Below are positions 18,387-26,565 of a stretch of 64,000 bases of DNA, piece by piece. Below the pieces are notes generated by a model that was given only the letters and a program-made list of their open reading frames with translations, ran no database searches and was not told the origin of the DNA. Position 1 is the first letter of the stretch. Every line of letters starts with the position of its first letter. The stretch covers positions 1 to 64,000 of the forward strand of contig NZ_JACJRU010000015.1 in assembly GCF_014697425.1 (NCBI RefSeq), read 5' to 3'. The DNA is from Nostoc sp. FACHB-110 (lineage in GTDB: Bacteria > Cyanobacteriota > Cyanobacteriia > Cyanobacteriales > Nostocaceae). A program made the position numbers and the translations under genes.

Positions 18387-18418
18387 GTTGTGAACCTCGC
18401 CACACGATTTTCTTGCGC

Positions 18419-18724
18419 TTATTCTGCATTATTTTTTTCGGTATTGGATAAATACTTACACAACATTTGCTGAATTTGCAGGACATTTGACCGGGGAGAT
18501 GGACGAGGTAAAGGCTGTTCAACTATCTGGGAACCTTGCAAGCTGGCTAAAAACAGCACTGGCACTTCATATTGATACGCCCCAAACCAATCTTCACGAG
18601 TTGTAATGTCACGGATTTCTAACTGTAGAGATGTAAAATCTGGTGACTTTAAGATTTGCTCTAGTTTTTCTTGTAAGCCCTCGCACAAATGACAACCGGG
18701 TTTGCTGTATAAAATCAATCGCAT
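18419..18724 (-). CDS. Glutaredoxin-like thiol protein
   Basis: 101 residues starting MRLILYSKPGCHLCEGLQEK. The N-terminal beta strand followed by CHLC is the redox motif of the glutaredoxin-like DUF836 family. The rest fits a small thioredoxin fold, with a cis-Pro region at VPVLFL. It probably acts as a cytoplasmic thiol reductase or glutaredoxin analogue. It is directly upstream of murE on the same strand. The residues after about 80 (LPRPSPRSNV) are a variable tail. Confidence 0.8.
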   Translation of the reverse strand: MRLILYSKPGCHLCEGLQEKLEQILKSPDFTSLQLEIRDITTREDWFGAYQYEVPVLFLASLQGSQIVEQPLPRPSPRSNVLQIQQMLCKYLSNTEKNNAE

Positions 18725-18867
18725 TTGCTCTTTACCGTTACATACACTGCCAAGATGCGATCGCTCGCATCCTTAAAAGCCATGATAGGCTGAAATTTCA
18801 TATCTAGGAATGCGATTAAATTAGAATAGTAAGAACTACTGACAATCACAAAAGGAGTAAATTTAAA

Positions 18868-19140
18868 ATGCAGATTAGAGGTATTAAGCGCGGTCAAATT
18901 ATTGAATTATTAGAGCAAATTAATAGTATTCCTGATGGAGCAGAAGTCATTGTAAATGTAGAATTGCCTAGCACTAAGTCTATTGGAAAAAAACAGCAAT
19001 TAACAGATGAACAGAGGTTAATCAAACTCAACCAATTATTTGGAGTTTGGCAAAACCAACCAGATTTAGGAGAAATTTTTGACGAAATTGATCAACAGCG
19101 TCACAGTTATCACGGTAGACTAATAAATGACCTCGAGTAA
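18868..19140 (+). CDS. Putative antitoxin of a VapBC-type pair
   Basis: A 90-residue acidic protein starting MQIRGIKRGQIIELLEQINS, preceded by AAAGGAG. The early strand-helix pattern followed by a flexible acidic tail is usual for antitoxins. The main evidence is context: its stop is 13 bp before a PIN-domain toxin gene on the same strand. It would bind and neutralise that toxin and repress the operon. No named antitoxin family was recognised from sequence alone. Confidence 0.7.
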   Translation: MQIRGIKRGQIIELLEQINSIPDGAEVIVNVELPSTKSIGKKQQLTDEQRLIKLNQLFGVWQNQPDLGEIFDEIDQQRHSYHGRLINDLE

Positions 19141-19153
19141 GTAAGAATATCTG

Positions 19154-19549
19154 ATGTATCTTTTAGATACTAATATTTGTATTGCTCTGCTTAAAAGAAA
19201 TCCTCAAGTAATAGCTATATTTAATCGATTTTTTAGCCAGTGTTATCTATCTACAATTATAGTCTCAGAACTTTATAAAGGTATTTACTGTTCTAAACAA
19301 ATTGAAGAAAACTTAGAAGCTTTAGCACAATTGACTGAATTATTACCTGTTGAGCCATTTGATTTAGCTGCTGCTGTAGAATTTGGGATAATTCAAGGTG
19401 AATTGAGAAGAATTGGCAAGCCAACAGGAGAAATAGATGTACTAATTGCTGCTGTTGTTCGTTCTCGGGGTGATATTCTTGTGACTAATAACATCAAAGA
19501 TTTTGAAAATATCGAGAATTTGCAATTAGTTAACTGGTTGGCTGATTAA
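19154..19549 (+). CDS. vapC: PIN-domain ribonuclease toxin (VapC-like)
   Basis: 131 residues starting MYLLDTNICIALLKRNPQVI. The PIN acidic residues are visible: D in LLDTN, E in SELYKGI, and the later pair in GEIDVLIAAV and VTNNIKDF. VapC toxins cleave tRNA or rRNA when their antitoxin is lost. The preceding 90-residue gene is the likely antitoxin. Both lie between the divergent glutaredoxin/murE pair and a pentapeptide-repeat gene. Confidence 0.9.
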   Translation: MYLLDTNICIALLKRNPQVIAIFNRFFSQCYLSTIIVSELYKGIYCSKQIEENLEALAQLTELLPVEPFDLAAAVEFGIIQGELRRIGKPTGEIDVLIAAVVRSRGDILVTNNIKDFENIENLQLVNWLAD

Positions 19550-19617
19550 ATATATTTATGATGCTTGATTGGGTGAAGCTTACTATCACCCAAGCTCATC
19601 TTTGAAAAAACGCAATG

Positions 19618-21345
19618 TTAAAGCCCCGCAATCACCTGCTGCACTCGCTCTAAACTGGTATTATCTTGTTGTTGAGCATAAATTTTTATTGCTTGTTCAA
19701 AAGCTTGTTTAGCTTCTACTTTCTTTTTCAAAGCTAATAGAGAATTCCCTTTATTTTCATAAGCTGCGGCATAATTAGGGTCACGTTGAATGACACGATC
19801 GCAATCTTTAATTGCATCCTCATATTTTTTGCGATTAAATCTAGCTAAACTACGCTGATAATAAGCTTCGATATAATTTTCATCTATTTCAATAGCGCGG
19901 TCAAAATCTTTGGTTGCATCTTTATGTTCGTCAATCGCTGCGCGAGCAAGTCCGCGATTCAAATATGCCCAAGCCCAACTATGAGAATTATCAATTGCTT
20001 TATCATAATCTTGAATTGCTCCTTGATAATCTTTTAATGCAAAGCGCGCTAAACCTCGATTATGATAAGCATCGGCAAATTTAGTATTAATTCTAATTGC
20101 TTGCGAAGCTTCCGTAATTACTGCGGCATAATCTTTTTGGATGCGCTGCACTGTCGCGCGTCCATTATACGCTTCGGCATTATTGGGGTCGATGCGAATT
20201 GCTTGGTCAAAGTCAGTTAATGCGCTTTGATAATCATTCTGCTCAATGCGAGTTAGACCCCGGCTGCTGTAAGCTCTGGCATAATTTGGGTCAATTTCAA
20301 TAGCTTTATTATAATCAGCGATCGCGGCTTGATAATTTTTTAATTGACTAGCCGCCAAACCTCGACTAGTATAAATTTGAGCGTCTTTAGGGTTTAATTC
20401 AATAGCTTTGTTGTAATAGGCGATCGCACTTTGATATCTCTTGCTACTACTTAGAGTATCTCCCCATCGGCTATAATCTAAAGCATCTGCGCGAATATTA
20501 TTAGGTAAACTATCAACATCAAGATTCGCACCTCTTAAATCTGCATTTTGCAAATTCGCGCCATTTAATTTACTTCCAATTAAATCTGCTCCTTGCAAAT
20601 TAGCATTGTAGAGATTGGCATTTTGCAAGTCAGTACCGTTAAGTTTGGCATTACTTAAGTCAGTATTTTGTAAGTCAGCATAACTAAGATTGGCATTTTT
20701 CAGTTCTACACCCCTCAAGATATAACCATTTAAATTAACGCGACTCAGGTTAACACCATTTAGTGAGGCATTACGGAAGTTAAAATTTCGCAAATCTGCA
20801 TTGCTTAAATCTACACCGTTGAAATTTACCCCTTGAAGATTGACATTATCAAAACGTACACCCCGCAGATTGACAAAATCCAAATCAACACCGCTTAAGT
20901 TTGCACCACTTAAATCCGCATTGCTTAAATCCGCACTAGTTAAATTAGCATTTCGCAAATCAGCACCACTCAAGTTTGTTCCACTCAAATCAGCATCACG
21001 CAGATTTGCACTTTGTAAGTCAGCACGAAACAAATTTGCTCGAAATAGTCGAGCTTTACTCAAATTAGTATTGCGTAAATTAGCACCGCTTAAATCAACA
21101 CCACTCAAATCAGCATCACTCAAATTAGACTCATAAAGGTCTGCACGAATTAAATTTTTCCGACTTAAGTTAGCTCCCCTTAAATCACATTTAGGACATT
21201 GATTGGTATCTATTAGTTGCTTAATATGCTCTGGTTTTTCTGCATAAACCGGAATTGTGATTAACAACGGAGTCAATAAACTAATCGCCACAAAAAACTT
21301 TTTCGCAATTATTGGCCTATTGTTGACAGTAATTTTCCCTTGCAT
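19618..21345 (-). CDS. Exported pentapeptide-repeat and TPR protein
   Basis: 575 residues. A signal peptide or N-terminal membrane segment (FFVAISLLTPLLITIPVYA, residues 17-35) is followed by CPKCDLRGANL. A pentapeptide array of A(D/N)LXX units, about 45 of them, runs to residue about 285 and would form a right-handed quadrilateral beta helix. From about 290 to the end come eight or so tetratricopeptide repeats (AIADYNKAIEIDPNYARAY and similar). Both modules bind proteins, so a scaffold role in the periplasm or at the membrane is likely. No partner is evident. The combination is common in filamentous cyanobacteria. Confidence 0.85.
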   Translation of the reverse strand: MQGKITVNNRPIIAKKFFVAISLLTPLLITIPVYAEKPEHIKQLIDTNQCPKCDLRGANLSRKNLIRADLYESNLSDADLSGVDLSGANLRNTNLSKARLFRANLFRADLQSANLRDADLSGTNLSGADLRNANLTSADLSNADLSGANLSGVDLDFVNLRGVRFDNVNLQGVNFNGVDLSNADLRNFNFRNASLNGVNLSRVNLNGYILRGVELKNANLSYADLQNTDLSNAKLNGTDLQNANLYNANLQGADLIGSKLNGANLQNADLRGANLDVDSLPNNIRADALDYSRWGDTLSSSKRYQSAIAYYNKAIELNPKDAQIYTSRGLAASQLKNYQAAIADYNKAIEIDPNYARAYSSRGLTRIEQNDYQSALTDFDQAIRIDPNNAEAYNGRATVQRIQKDYAAVITEASQAIRINTKFADAYHNRGLARFALKDYQGAIQDYDKAIDNSHSWAWAYLNRGLARAAIDEHKDATKDFDRAIEIDENYIEAYYQRSLARFNRKKYEDAIKDCDRVIQRDPNYAAAYENKGNSLLALKKKVEAKQAFEQAIKIYAQQQDNTSLERVQQVIAGL

Positions 21346-21543
21346 CCGTAACTAATCCTTCAACCTTTTGTCATAGAGATAAATTACTCTACAAGCTTAA
21401 ATCTAGAATTACAGATAAATTTTCAGCAATTTTTGTGCCTTAGTCCCTTGTTTACACTGAGATTTGGCAATTTTACGACACAATCTTTTTCCGTAGATGC
21501 CTGCTGATTTATCTTCAGCAAAATTTTTTATATTACAAAATGT

Positions 21544-21574
21544 AAAAACCCTGCTCAAAACTGAGCAGGGTTTT
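21544..21574 (-). terminator. Rho-independent terminator
   Basis: aaaaccctgctca and tgagcagggtttt form a 13-bp stem with a 4-nt loop. On the minus strand it is followed by tacattttg, and it lies 36 bp past the stop of the 33-residue gene. It can work in either direction. Confidence 0.85.
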
Positions 21575-21609
21575 GTAAAGTTTCTTTGTTAAATTCTCAG
21601 CTTGCCAGT

Positions 21610-21711
21610 CTAAAACATATTCATAATCGTAATGATACTTGCACTAGTTAACATAATCAAACCGCCCATGACTATGGATACGCCTAGGTTGTTGGGTTTA
21701 GAAGTGTTCAT
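21610..21711 (-). CDS. Small single-span membrane protein (33 aa)
   Basis: A 33-residue frame reading MNTSKPNNLGVSIVMGGLIM and then LTSASIITIMNMF. Residues about 9-31 form one hydrophobic helix. The N-terminus is polar, so it would insert as a one-pass protein. AGGAA lies about 8 nt before the ATG and a strong terminator follows, giving a complete monocistronic unit. It is similar in size to the small photosynthetic-complex subunits, but I recognise no family. Confidence 0.6.
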   Translation of the reverse strand: MNTSKPNNLGVSIVMGGLIMLTSASIITIMNMF

Positions 21712-22166
21712 TTTTTAAATTCCTAAAAAGTGATTATGCTTTGTTTAAGAATAACAGTCTCAGTATAAATATCTATGGAAGCAATGCAAAACTTAAAATA
21801 GCGTAAACCTTCTTAGTAAAAGCTGTTGTGTATACTTACAAATTCTGGTCAAGCTAATTTTTTGACTGCGGAAATTATCATTGACAACTATCTTTGGTTA
21901 TAGAGACAACTTTTTTCAAGGATGACTATTGCTTTTGATCCCCGACTTCTATCAAAAATAGGGGATTTTGTTACTCTAGGAATGCTGATGAGACGGTAAG
22001 ATGAATAGCCTGAGTGTAAAATTCCTGAGATGAGTTAACTTTTTTAGAATTAAGTAGCCGTCATGAACTATGTACTCCAAAAAATATCAAAGAGTGACTA
22101 GTATTTTTACTCAGCCTTTTTCAACTTATATAAAATTCCTCAAGCAATTCATAACGACTAACTTTT
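21712..22166. other. Gap between divergent genes
   Basis: No gene seen. atcccc (21938) and ggggat (21961) form a weak hairpin. At 22149-22160 tcataacgacta precedes sbcD. The same 12 bases occur at 40601-40612 upstream of the catalase gene. Confidence 0.4.
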
Positions 22167-23417
22167 ATGATTAAAATCCTCCACCTTTCTGACATCCACA
22201 TGGGAAGCGGCTTCTCCCACGGGAAAATTAATCCGGCGACAGGGTTGAATACGCGTTTAGAGGATTTTGTAAATACTTTATCGTTGTGTATCGATCGCGC
22301 CCTGAATGATCCTGTAGATTTAGTCATATTTGGTGGTGATGCGTTTCCTGATGCGACACCACCGCCTTATGTCCAAGAAGCTTTTGCAGGCCAGTTTCGC
22401 CGTCTGGTGGATGCAAATATCCCGACAGTATTGTTGGTAGGAAATCATGACCAACATTCCCAAGGTTTGGGAGGCGCAAGCTTAAATATTTATCGAACTT
22501 TGGGTGTACCAGGTTTTGTGGTTGGTGATACGTTAAAAACCCACCATATTCCAACTCGTAACGGTAAAGTTCAAGTAATTACTCTTCCTTGGTTGACTCG
22601 TTCTACATTAATGACGCGCCAAGAAACAGAGGGTTTGTCGATATCAGAAGTCAACCAATTGCTAACACAAAGATTGGAAGTTGTGATTGAAGGAGAAATT
22701 CGCCGCCTTGACCCAGATGCGCCAACTATATTATTAGCTCACTTGATGGCGGATAATGCTAGTTTGGGCGCAGAACGTTTACTGGCGGTGGGTAAGGGTT
22801 TTACTTTACCGTTATCTTTACTGACACGACCTTGTTTTGATTATGTGGCGTTGGGACACGTTCACAAACACCAAAATTTAAATAAATCTAATAACCCGCC
22901 AGTAATTTATCCCGGAAGTATTGAACGGGTAGATTTTAGCGAGGAAAAAGAAGATAAAGGCTATGTCACGGTGGAACTAGAACGGGGAAATACAACCTGG
23001 GAATTTTGTCCTTTACCAGTTCGCAGTTTCCGCACAATTGAAGTGGATATCTCCAAAGCTGAAGATCCCCAGGCGGCGATTATCAAAGCGATCGCTAAAT
23101 ATGATATTCAAGATGCAGTAGTGCGATTAATTTACAAACTGCGTTCCGAACAGTTAGATGTAATTGATAATTCTGCTTTACATACCGCTTTAAAATCAGC
23201 CCACACTTACACTATTCAACCAGAATTACTCAGTCAGTTAGCTCGTCCTCGCGTACCAGAATTAAGTGCGAGTAGCAGCATTGACCCAATGGAAGCATTG
23301 AAAACCTATTTAAATAATCGTGAAGACCTCAAAGATATCGCCGCAACTATGCTAGAAGCTGCGGAAAAATTGCTATCTGATGATGTCGAAGTTTGGTTAG
23401 AATCCCCAATAAGTTAG
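22167..23417 (+). CDS. sbcD: Exonuclease SbcCD subunit D (metallophosphoesterase)
   Basis: 416 residues. Calcineurin-like phosphoesterase motifs are in order: SDIHMGSG (residues 8-15), FGGDAFPD (about 54), GNHDQH (about 92), then LAHLMAD and GHVHKHQNL for the remaining metal ligands. Mre11/SbcD uses two metal ions to cut DNA ends together with the SbcC ATPase. The start is the ATG at 22167, where the signature motif begins eight residues in, as is usual for the family. sbcC is about 14 kb away on the opposite strand. The accessory element begins about 220 bp past this gene. Confidence 0.93.
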   Translation: MIKILHLSDIHMGSGFSHGKINPATGLNTRLEDFVNTLSLCIDRALNDPVDLVIFGGDAFPDATPPPYVQEAFAGQFRRLVDANIPTVLLVGNHDQHSQGLGGASLNIYRTLGVPGFVVGDTLKTHHIPTRNGKVQVITLPWLTRSTLMTRQETEGLSISEVNQLLTQRLEVVIEGEIRRLDPDAPTILLAHLMADNASLGAERLLAVGKGFTLPLSLLTRPCFDYVALGHVHKHQNLNKSNNPPVIYPGSIERVDFSEEKEDKGYVTVELERGNTTWEFCPLPVRSFRTIEVDISKAEDPQAAIIKAIAKYDIQDAVVRLIYKLRSEQLDVIDNSALHTALKSAHTYTIQPELLSQLARPRVPELSASSSIDPMEALKTYLNNREDLKDIAATMLEAAEKLLSDDVEVWLESPIS

Positions 23418-23433
23418 ACTGGTTCAAAAAGTT

Positions 23434-23619
23434 ATGCACAAATATAACGTTGGTGACACTGTTTCAATCAGTGGTACTAATCCTGAGATAGTACCAAAGC
23501 TGAAAATTATAAACTTATTGCCTGAACTTAAATATGAGTGCCGAGTCTTTGGCAAGCTTCCGGCTGGTCTAAAAATCTCAGTATCAGTAACTTTAGCCGA
23601 GCATCAGTTAGCCGGCTAG
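23434..23619 (+). CDS. Small hypothetical protein downstream of sbcD
   Basis: 61 residues starting MHKYNVGDTVSISGTNPEIV. The opening YNVGDTVSI with alternating hydrophobics suggests a small beta-barrel (SH3-like), but no family is recognised. It begins 16 bp after the sbcD stop on the same strand and so may share its transcript. It ends 16 bp before the first gene of the accessory element, on the opposite strand. Whether it belongs to host or element is unclear. Confidence 0.5.
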   Translation: MHKYNVGDTVSISGTNPEIVPKLKIINLLPELKYECRVFGKLPAGLKISVSVTLAEHQLAG

Positions 23620-23635
23620 AATGAATCCCCAATGG

Positions 23636-23824
23636 TTATTTAGGTGGTTGGGGTTGTTGTGGGGTGGCTGGCATTCTGGCTAAAGCAACAGTTAGGGCAG
23701 AGGAAAGGGCCGCTATAGTTTGCGCCCAACCGGAACCAATTACCCCAGCACCGCCTAAAGTAGTAGACACGACGGCGACAGATCCAAAAATTGCAGTTAG
23801 CCGATCCAAATTTTTTTGAGTCAT
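23636..23824 (-). CDS. Small hydrophobic protein, holin-like
   Basis: 62 residues from MTQKNLDRLTAIFGSVAVVS. The start at 23824 begins just after the stop of the gene upstream. An ATG at 23845 would overlap it and add seven residues. Two weakly hydrophobic Ala/Gly/Thr-rich segments (about 10-30 and 34-50) and a polar Pro/Gln tail fit a holin-type or other small membrane protein. It is the last gene of the left-arm operon, where phages often keep lysis genes. Function is inferred from position only. Confidence 0.5.
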   Translation of the reverse strand: MTQKNLDRLTAIFGSVAVVSTTLGGAGVIGSGWAQTIAALSSALTVALARMPATPQQPQPPK

Positions 23825-23825
23825 A

Positions 23826-24134
23826 TTATTTATGTTCGGTTGCATTACGAATAGTCAATTGTGCTTTAATCTCGATAATGTCTCTGTCTAGCAGGTCAAA
23901 GCGTCGTTCCATTTCATCGAATCCTAAAGCAATGCCAGTAGAAATATCTTTTTGATTATTTCTAAGGTGTTCAAAATCTCGCTGTGCAGCGTATTCTTTT
24001 TTAGCGTTGTCTGCTGCTTGCTGAGTTGATAAGTGTTTATCAAGATTGATTTTATTAATCCACCAAACAACCCAGCCGGAGGAAGCACAAACGGAAGCTA
24101 ATAAGAAACTAGCAACGTTTGCATCAAATTTCAT
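23826..24134 (-). CDS. Small membrane-anchored coiled-coil protein
   Basis: 102 residues. One N-terminal membrane span (VASFLLASVCASSGWVVWWI, residues 7-26) is followed by a charged, coiled-coil-like region (about 40-95). A membrane anchor plus coiled coil resembles spanin- or hemolysin-XhlA-like phage proteins in outline, but there is no diagnostic motif. The ATG touches the stop of the gene upstream, indicating translational coupling. Confidence 0.55.
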   Translation of the reverse strand: MKFDANVASFLLASVCASSGWVVWWINKINLDKHLSTQQAADNAKKEYAAQRDFEHLRNNQKDISTGIALGFDEMERRFDLLDRDIIEIKAQLTIRNATEHK

Positions 24135-24499
24135 TAGCTAAAAGCTTCTAATTTGAAATTCCACTGAGCGAACATATCATTGGGTGTCAGTGGTAAATAT
24201 CGAGATGCCCTAATAATTGCTGGCGTTCTTAGTAAATATCCTTGAGAAGCCAAAACTTGAGGAATTTGAAATTCATAAATGGTTGGTAAATCACGCACCT
24301 TAATGTAATAAGGCGGTGAAACATCGCTATTAGGGTAATAGAACCTCAAATAAGCAGCACTTCTAAACTTCCACTTATTCCAATCATCCAAATTTTGGAT
24401 TGTGGTAGTGATGCGAAAAGTTTGAGAAAGTGCCTCATTGGGGAAGAACTGCCAGCTATTACTAACAGTTAATTCCCCTAGCGATTCCCAATTAGCCAC
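24134..24499 (-). CDS. Element left-arm protein, unknown (121 aa)
   Basis: About 121 residues if it starts at the GTG at 24499 (VANWESLGELTVSNSWQFFP), which overlaps the stop of the upstream gene as GTGGCTAA. An ATG at 24571 would add a 24-residue hydrophobic stretch translated out of frame over the upstream gene and is less likely. The protein is mostly beta-type with many Trp, Tyr and Phe. It may be a virion component like its neighbours. No family recognised. Confidence 0.55.
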   Translation of the reverse strand: MANWESLGELTVSNSWQFFPNEALSQTFRITTTIQNLDDWNKWKFRSAAYLRFYYPNSDVSPPYYIKVRDLPTIYEFQIPQVLASQGYLLRTPAIIRASRYLPLTPNDMFAQWNFKLEAFS

Positions 24500-24866
24500 G
24501 GCTAACAACGCGACGAGCAAAGCCAACGCTTTGTATTGTGCCAGTGCCGCCACCAGTAATAGCGTAAGCATCGCCTTTGAGCGCGTCCAAAATAGTAGCT
24601 AGCTTGGCATTAGTGCAAAGCAGTTTCAGGCGGCTGGGTTTTCCGGCTGAAGTCTTGGTGATAGCCGTAACGCGTCTGAGAATGCCTTTTTTCAAGAGTT
24701 CCGCTACTTGATACTCTGGTAAATCCTGTTCATTATCGGCGGCTACAGTAATACCTGTTTCTGTAGCGATTTGTCCGGCATACAAACCAGCCGGAGCGCG
24801 AAAAGCGTATTTACTTGTAACATTTCCGGCTGTTGCTAACGCAACATATTTACTTAACTTTGCCAT
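24492..24866 (-). CDS. Left-arm tandem paralog 3 (124 aa)
   Basis: Starts MAKLSKYVALATAGNVTSKY and ends VVSRG. It is clearly related to the next protein upstream (24868-25230): both begin M(A/P)KL(S/Q)KY, both have F(Y)FR(A/S)(P/T)AGLY early, a central LLL/LKKGxLxRVxAI segment, LxLLC, and end in (V)SRG. The 119-residue gene at 25234 is a more distant relative. Tandem duplicates of about 120 residues suggest a family of structural subunits. Function unknown. Confidence 0.65.
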   Translation of the reverse strand: MAKLSKYVALATAGNVTSKYAFRAPAGLYAGQIATETGITVAADNEQDLPEYQVAELLKKGILRRVTAITKTSAGKPSRLKLLCTNAKLATILDALKGDAYAITGGGTGTIQSVGFARRVVSRG

Positions 24867-24867
24867 T

Positions 24868-25230
24868 TCATCCTCTAGAAACTTGTTTTCTACGTTGGTT
24901 TAAAGATTTGATTACGCCAGACTTACCATCAGTAATAGAAAAGCTTTTACCGACTGCGTTTTCAAGAACTGCGGGAAAAACTAACCTATTGCAAAGTAGG
25001 TTTAAGCTTTCCCTTTTACCTTCTATCAAGACAATTGCATTGACTCGAATTAATGCACCTTCTAGGAGTAAGTTTTTGACTAAAACCTCTGGCTTATCTA
25101 GTTCATTTTCTGCTGCTGGATAAATACCTGTAACGGCACTTCCTATACTTTGATAAAGTCCGGCTGTTGAACGAAAATAGAACTTATCAAAAGCAGCATC
25201 AGTAATAAAATACTTTTGCAGTTTGGGCAT
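24868..25230 (-). CDS. Left-arm tandem paralog 2 (120 aa)
   Basis: Starts MPKLQKYFITDAAFDKFYFR and ends KQVSRG. Paralogous to the protein at 24492 (shared KLxKY start, RSTAGLY, LLLEGALIRVNAI, LNLLCN, SRG end). The genes are separated by one base, so they are co-translated. No database family recognised by eye. Confidence 0.65.
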   Translation of the reverse strand: MPKLQKYFITDAAFDKFYFRSTAGLYQSIGSAVTGIYPAAENELDKPEVLVKNLLLEGALIRVNAIVLIEGKRESLNLLCNRLVFPAVLENAVGKSFSITDGKSGVIKSLNQRRKQVSRG

Positions 25231-25233
25231 AAA

Positions 25234-25593
25234 TTACCCAAGTTGAATATGTGTGGGGTAGTAAGCAGTTTTGATTTTGAAATTGCGGAATGTTGCGCCA
25301 ATCAAAGCCGCACGAGCTTGCATAGATTTATCAACAGCAACTATCAATTCTGAGGTTTTGCGCTTGCCATTAGCAGCAATATAAGAGACTTTGATTTTCC
25401 GCACTAAACCTTCTGCTACTGCGCGGCCAACCGTTGTACTAGGAACTCCTGCGGGCGGATCACCTACAAGTTTTACCACTCCTAAAGAACTGCCAACATT
25501 GTTGTAAACGTCTGGAAGAACCAATAAAACCCGGTTGTCTCCTGTGCCTATTATATGTGGTACATTCTCAACCCCTGAAATTCTTGTAGCCAT
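25234..25593 (-). CDS. Left-arm tandem paralog 1 (119 aa)
   Basis: Starts MATRISGVENVPHIIGTGDN. The second half (VAEGLVRKIKVSYIAANGKR, then KTSELIVAVDK) matches the LLxxGxxRVxAIxxxxGK...L pattern of the two downstream paralogs, so it seems to be a third and more divergent copy. The stop is 3 bp before the next start. It is the first gene after a 127-bp gap containing an 8-bp hairpin, so a new transcript or processed segment may begin here. Confidence 0.6.
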   Translation of the reverse strand: MATRISGVENVPHIIGTGDNRVLLVLPDVYNNVGSSLGVVKLVGDPPAGVPSTTVGRAVAEGLVRKIKVSYIAANGKRKTSELIVAVDKSMQARAALIGATFRNFKIKTAYYPTHIQLG

Positions 25594-25666
25594 AAATCCA
25601 ATTTAGATGTGTTGTAACAACTGATTAATCAATTGCTAACACGGCTCTAATATGGTTCCGTGACTT

Positions 25667-25685
25667 GGAAACCTAATAGGTTTCC
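25667..25685 (-). promoter_or_regulatory. Short perfect hairpin in the left-arm gap
   Basis: ggaaacct (25667-25674) and aggtttcc (25678-25685) pair around a 3-nt loop in the 127-bp gap between the 280-aa gene and the tandem paralogs. No T-run follows. It could attenuate or process the left-arm transcript. Confidence 0.45.
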
Positions 25686-25720
25686 TTATGTCCTGGAAGT
25701 GTTAAACAAGTCTCAGTAAT

Positions 25721-26563
25721 TTACGCTAGGAGTGCTGTATTTCTACGAGTAGTATCTATCAGAAAAATTGGGGGTGCAGTGCTTCCGAATGATACATAAG
25801 CGTAACGAAATCTTAGGTTAGCAATTGGTCTATAGGCACGTTTTTTATAATGTGTACCCAATATCGTGTCAGTACCAATTGATGCTTGAGTCGTGCTGTC
25901 TTTTTCTGGTGTGCCAACATTGATTTTATTGAGGTCGAAAGGTTGGTCTATTGCATTACATAATTTTTCGTAAAGTGTAATTGCTTCAGATTTAGAATTT
26001 ACTAGCCAATAATTACCTTTAGGGAATCCATGAATTGGGTCGGTATAGCTAACTGAAATTTTGCCACAAGTGTAAGTAATACCTTTTTGACCTTCCATAA
26101 ATAAGTTCTTAATTTCATGAGCTATATCTAATAAATTAGCTCTAGTAATTGCTGGTAAAGATTCACCAGCTTTGGAGGCATAGCGCATTAATCTACATGA
26201 CTTTTCATGGTCGATTCTCTTACCATCTACAGGTACAGCTTGAGCATCTTGTGAAAAATACAAAAATAATTGTGGGTGGTCTGAAACTGGGATAGTAGCA
26301 TCAAAGTTACTACCATAAAAAATTGATAAATTCTTTCTGCTATAGCCAATAACATCAAAAAATAATGATGTTCTTAAGTTCCAAGTAGCAATATTATCGT
26401 CATCTTTGAGGCGACAAGCTAACTTCAGACTTGGGCGAGGGCCGGATAAATCACCATTACCCTGAACATCACTAAAAAACTTATCTACTCGCTTATTATA
26501 TTCAAGCATATAAGTTTGCTGTAAATGTTCCCATGAATCAAAATTTGCAGGTAATTCTGTCAT
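25721..26563 (-). CDS. Element left-arm protein, unknown (280 aa)
   Basis: Starts MTELPANFDSWEHLQQTYML. A soluble-looking protein with no signal peptide, membrane span or motif that I recognise. It contains several aromatic-rich strands (RFRYAYVSFGS near the end). Its start is 2 bp after the stop of the long coiled-coil gene, so it belongs to the same transcript. In phage gene order a protein just after a tape-measure-like gene is often a tail component, but that is only inference. Confidence 0.6.
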   Translation of the reverse strand: MTELPANFDSWEHLQQTYMLEYNKRVDKFFSDVQGNGDLSGPRPSLKLACRLKDDDNIATWNLRTSLFFDVIGYSRKNLSIFYGSNFDATIPVSDHPQLFLYFSQDAQAVPVDGKRIDHEKSCRLMRYASKAGESLPAITRANLLDIAHEIKNLFMEGQKGITYTCGKISVSYTDPIHGFPKGNYWLVNSKSEAITLYEKLCNAIDQPFDLNKINVGTPEKDSTTQASIGTDTILGTHYKKRAYRPIANLRFRYAYVSFGSTAPPIFLIDTTRRNTALLA

Positions 26564-26565
26564 GG

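Noticed and set aside
19618..21345. Tandem DNA repeats as a mobile repeat array
   Set aside because: The periodicity is explained by the pentapeptide and TPR coding repeats of one exported protein.
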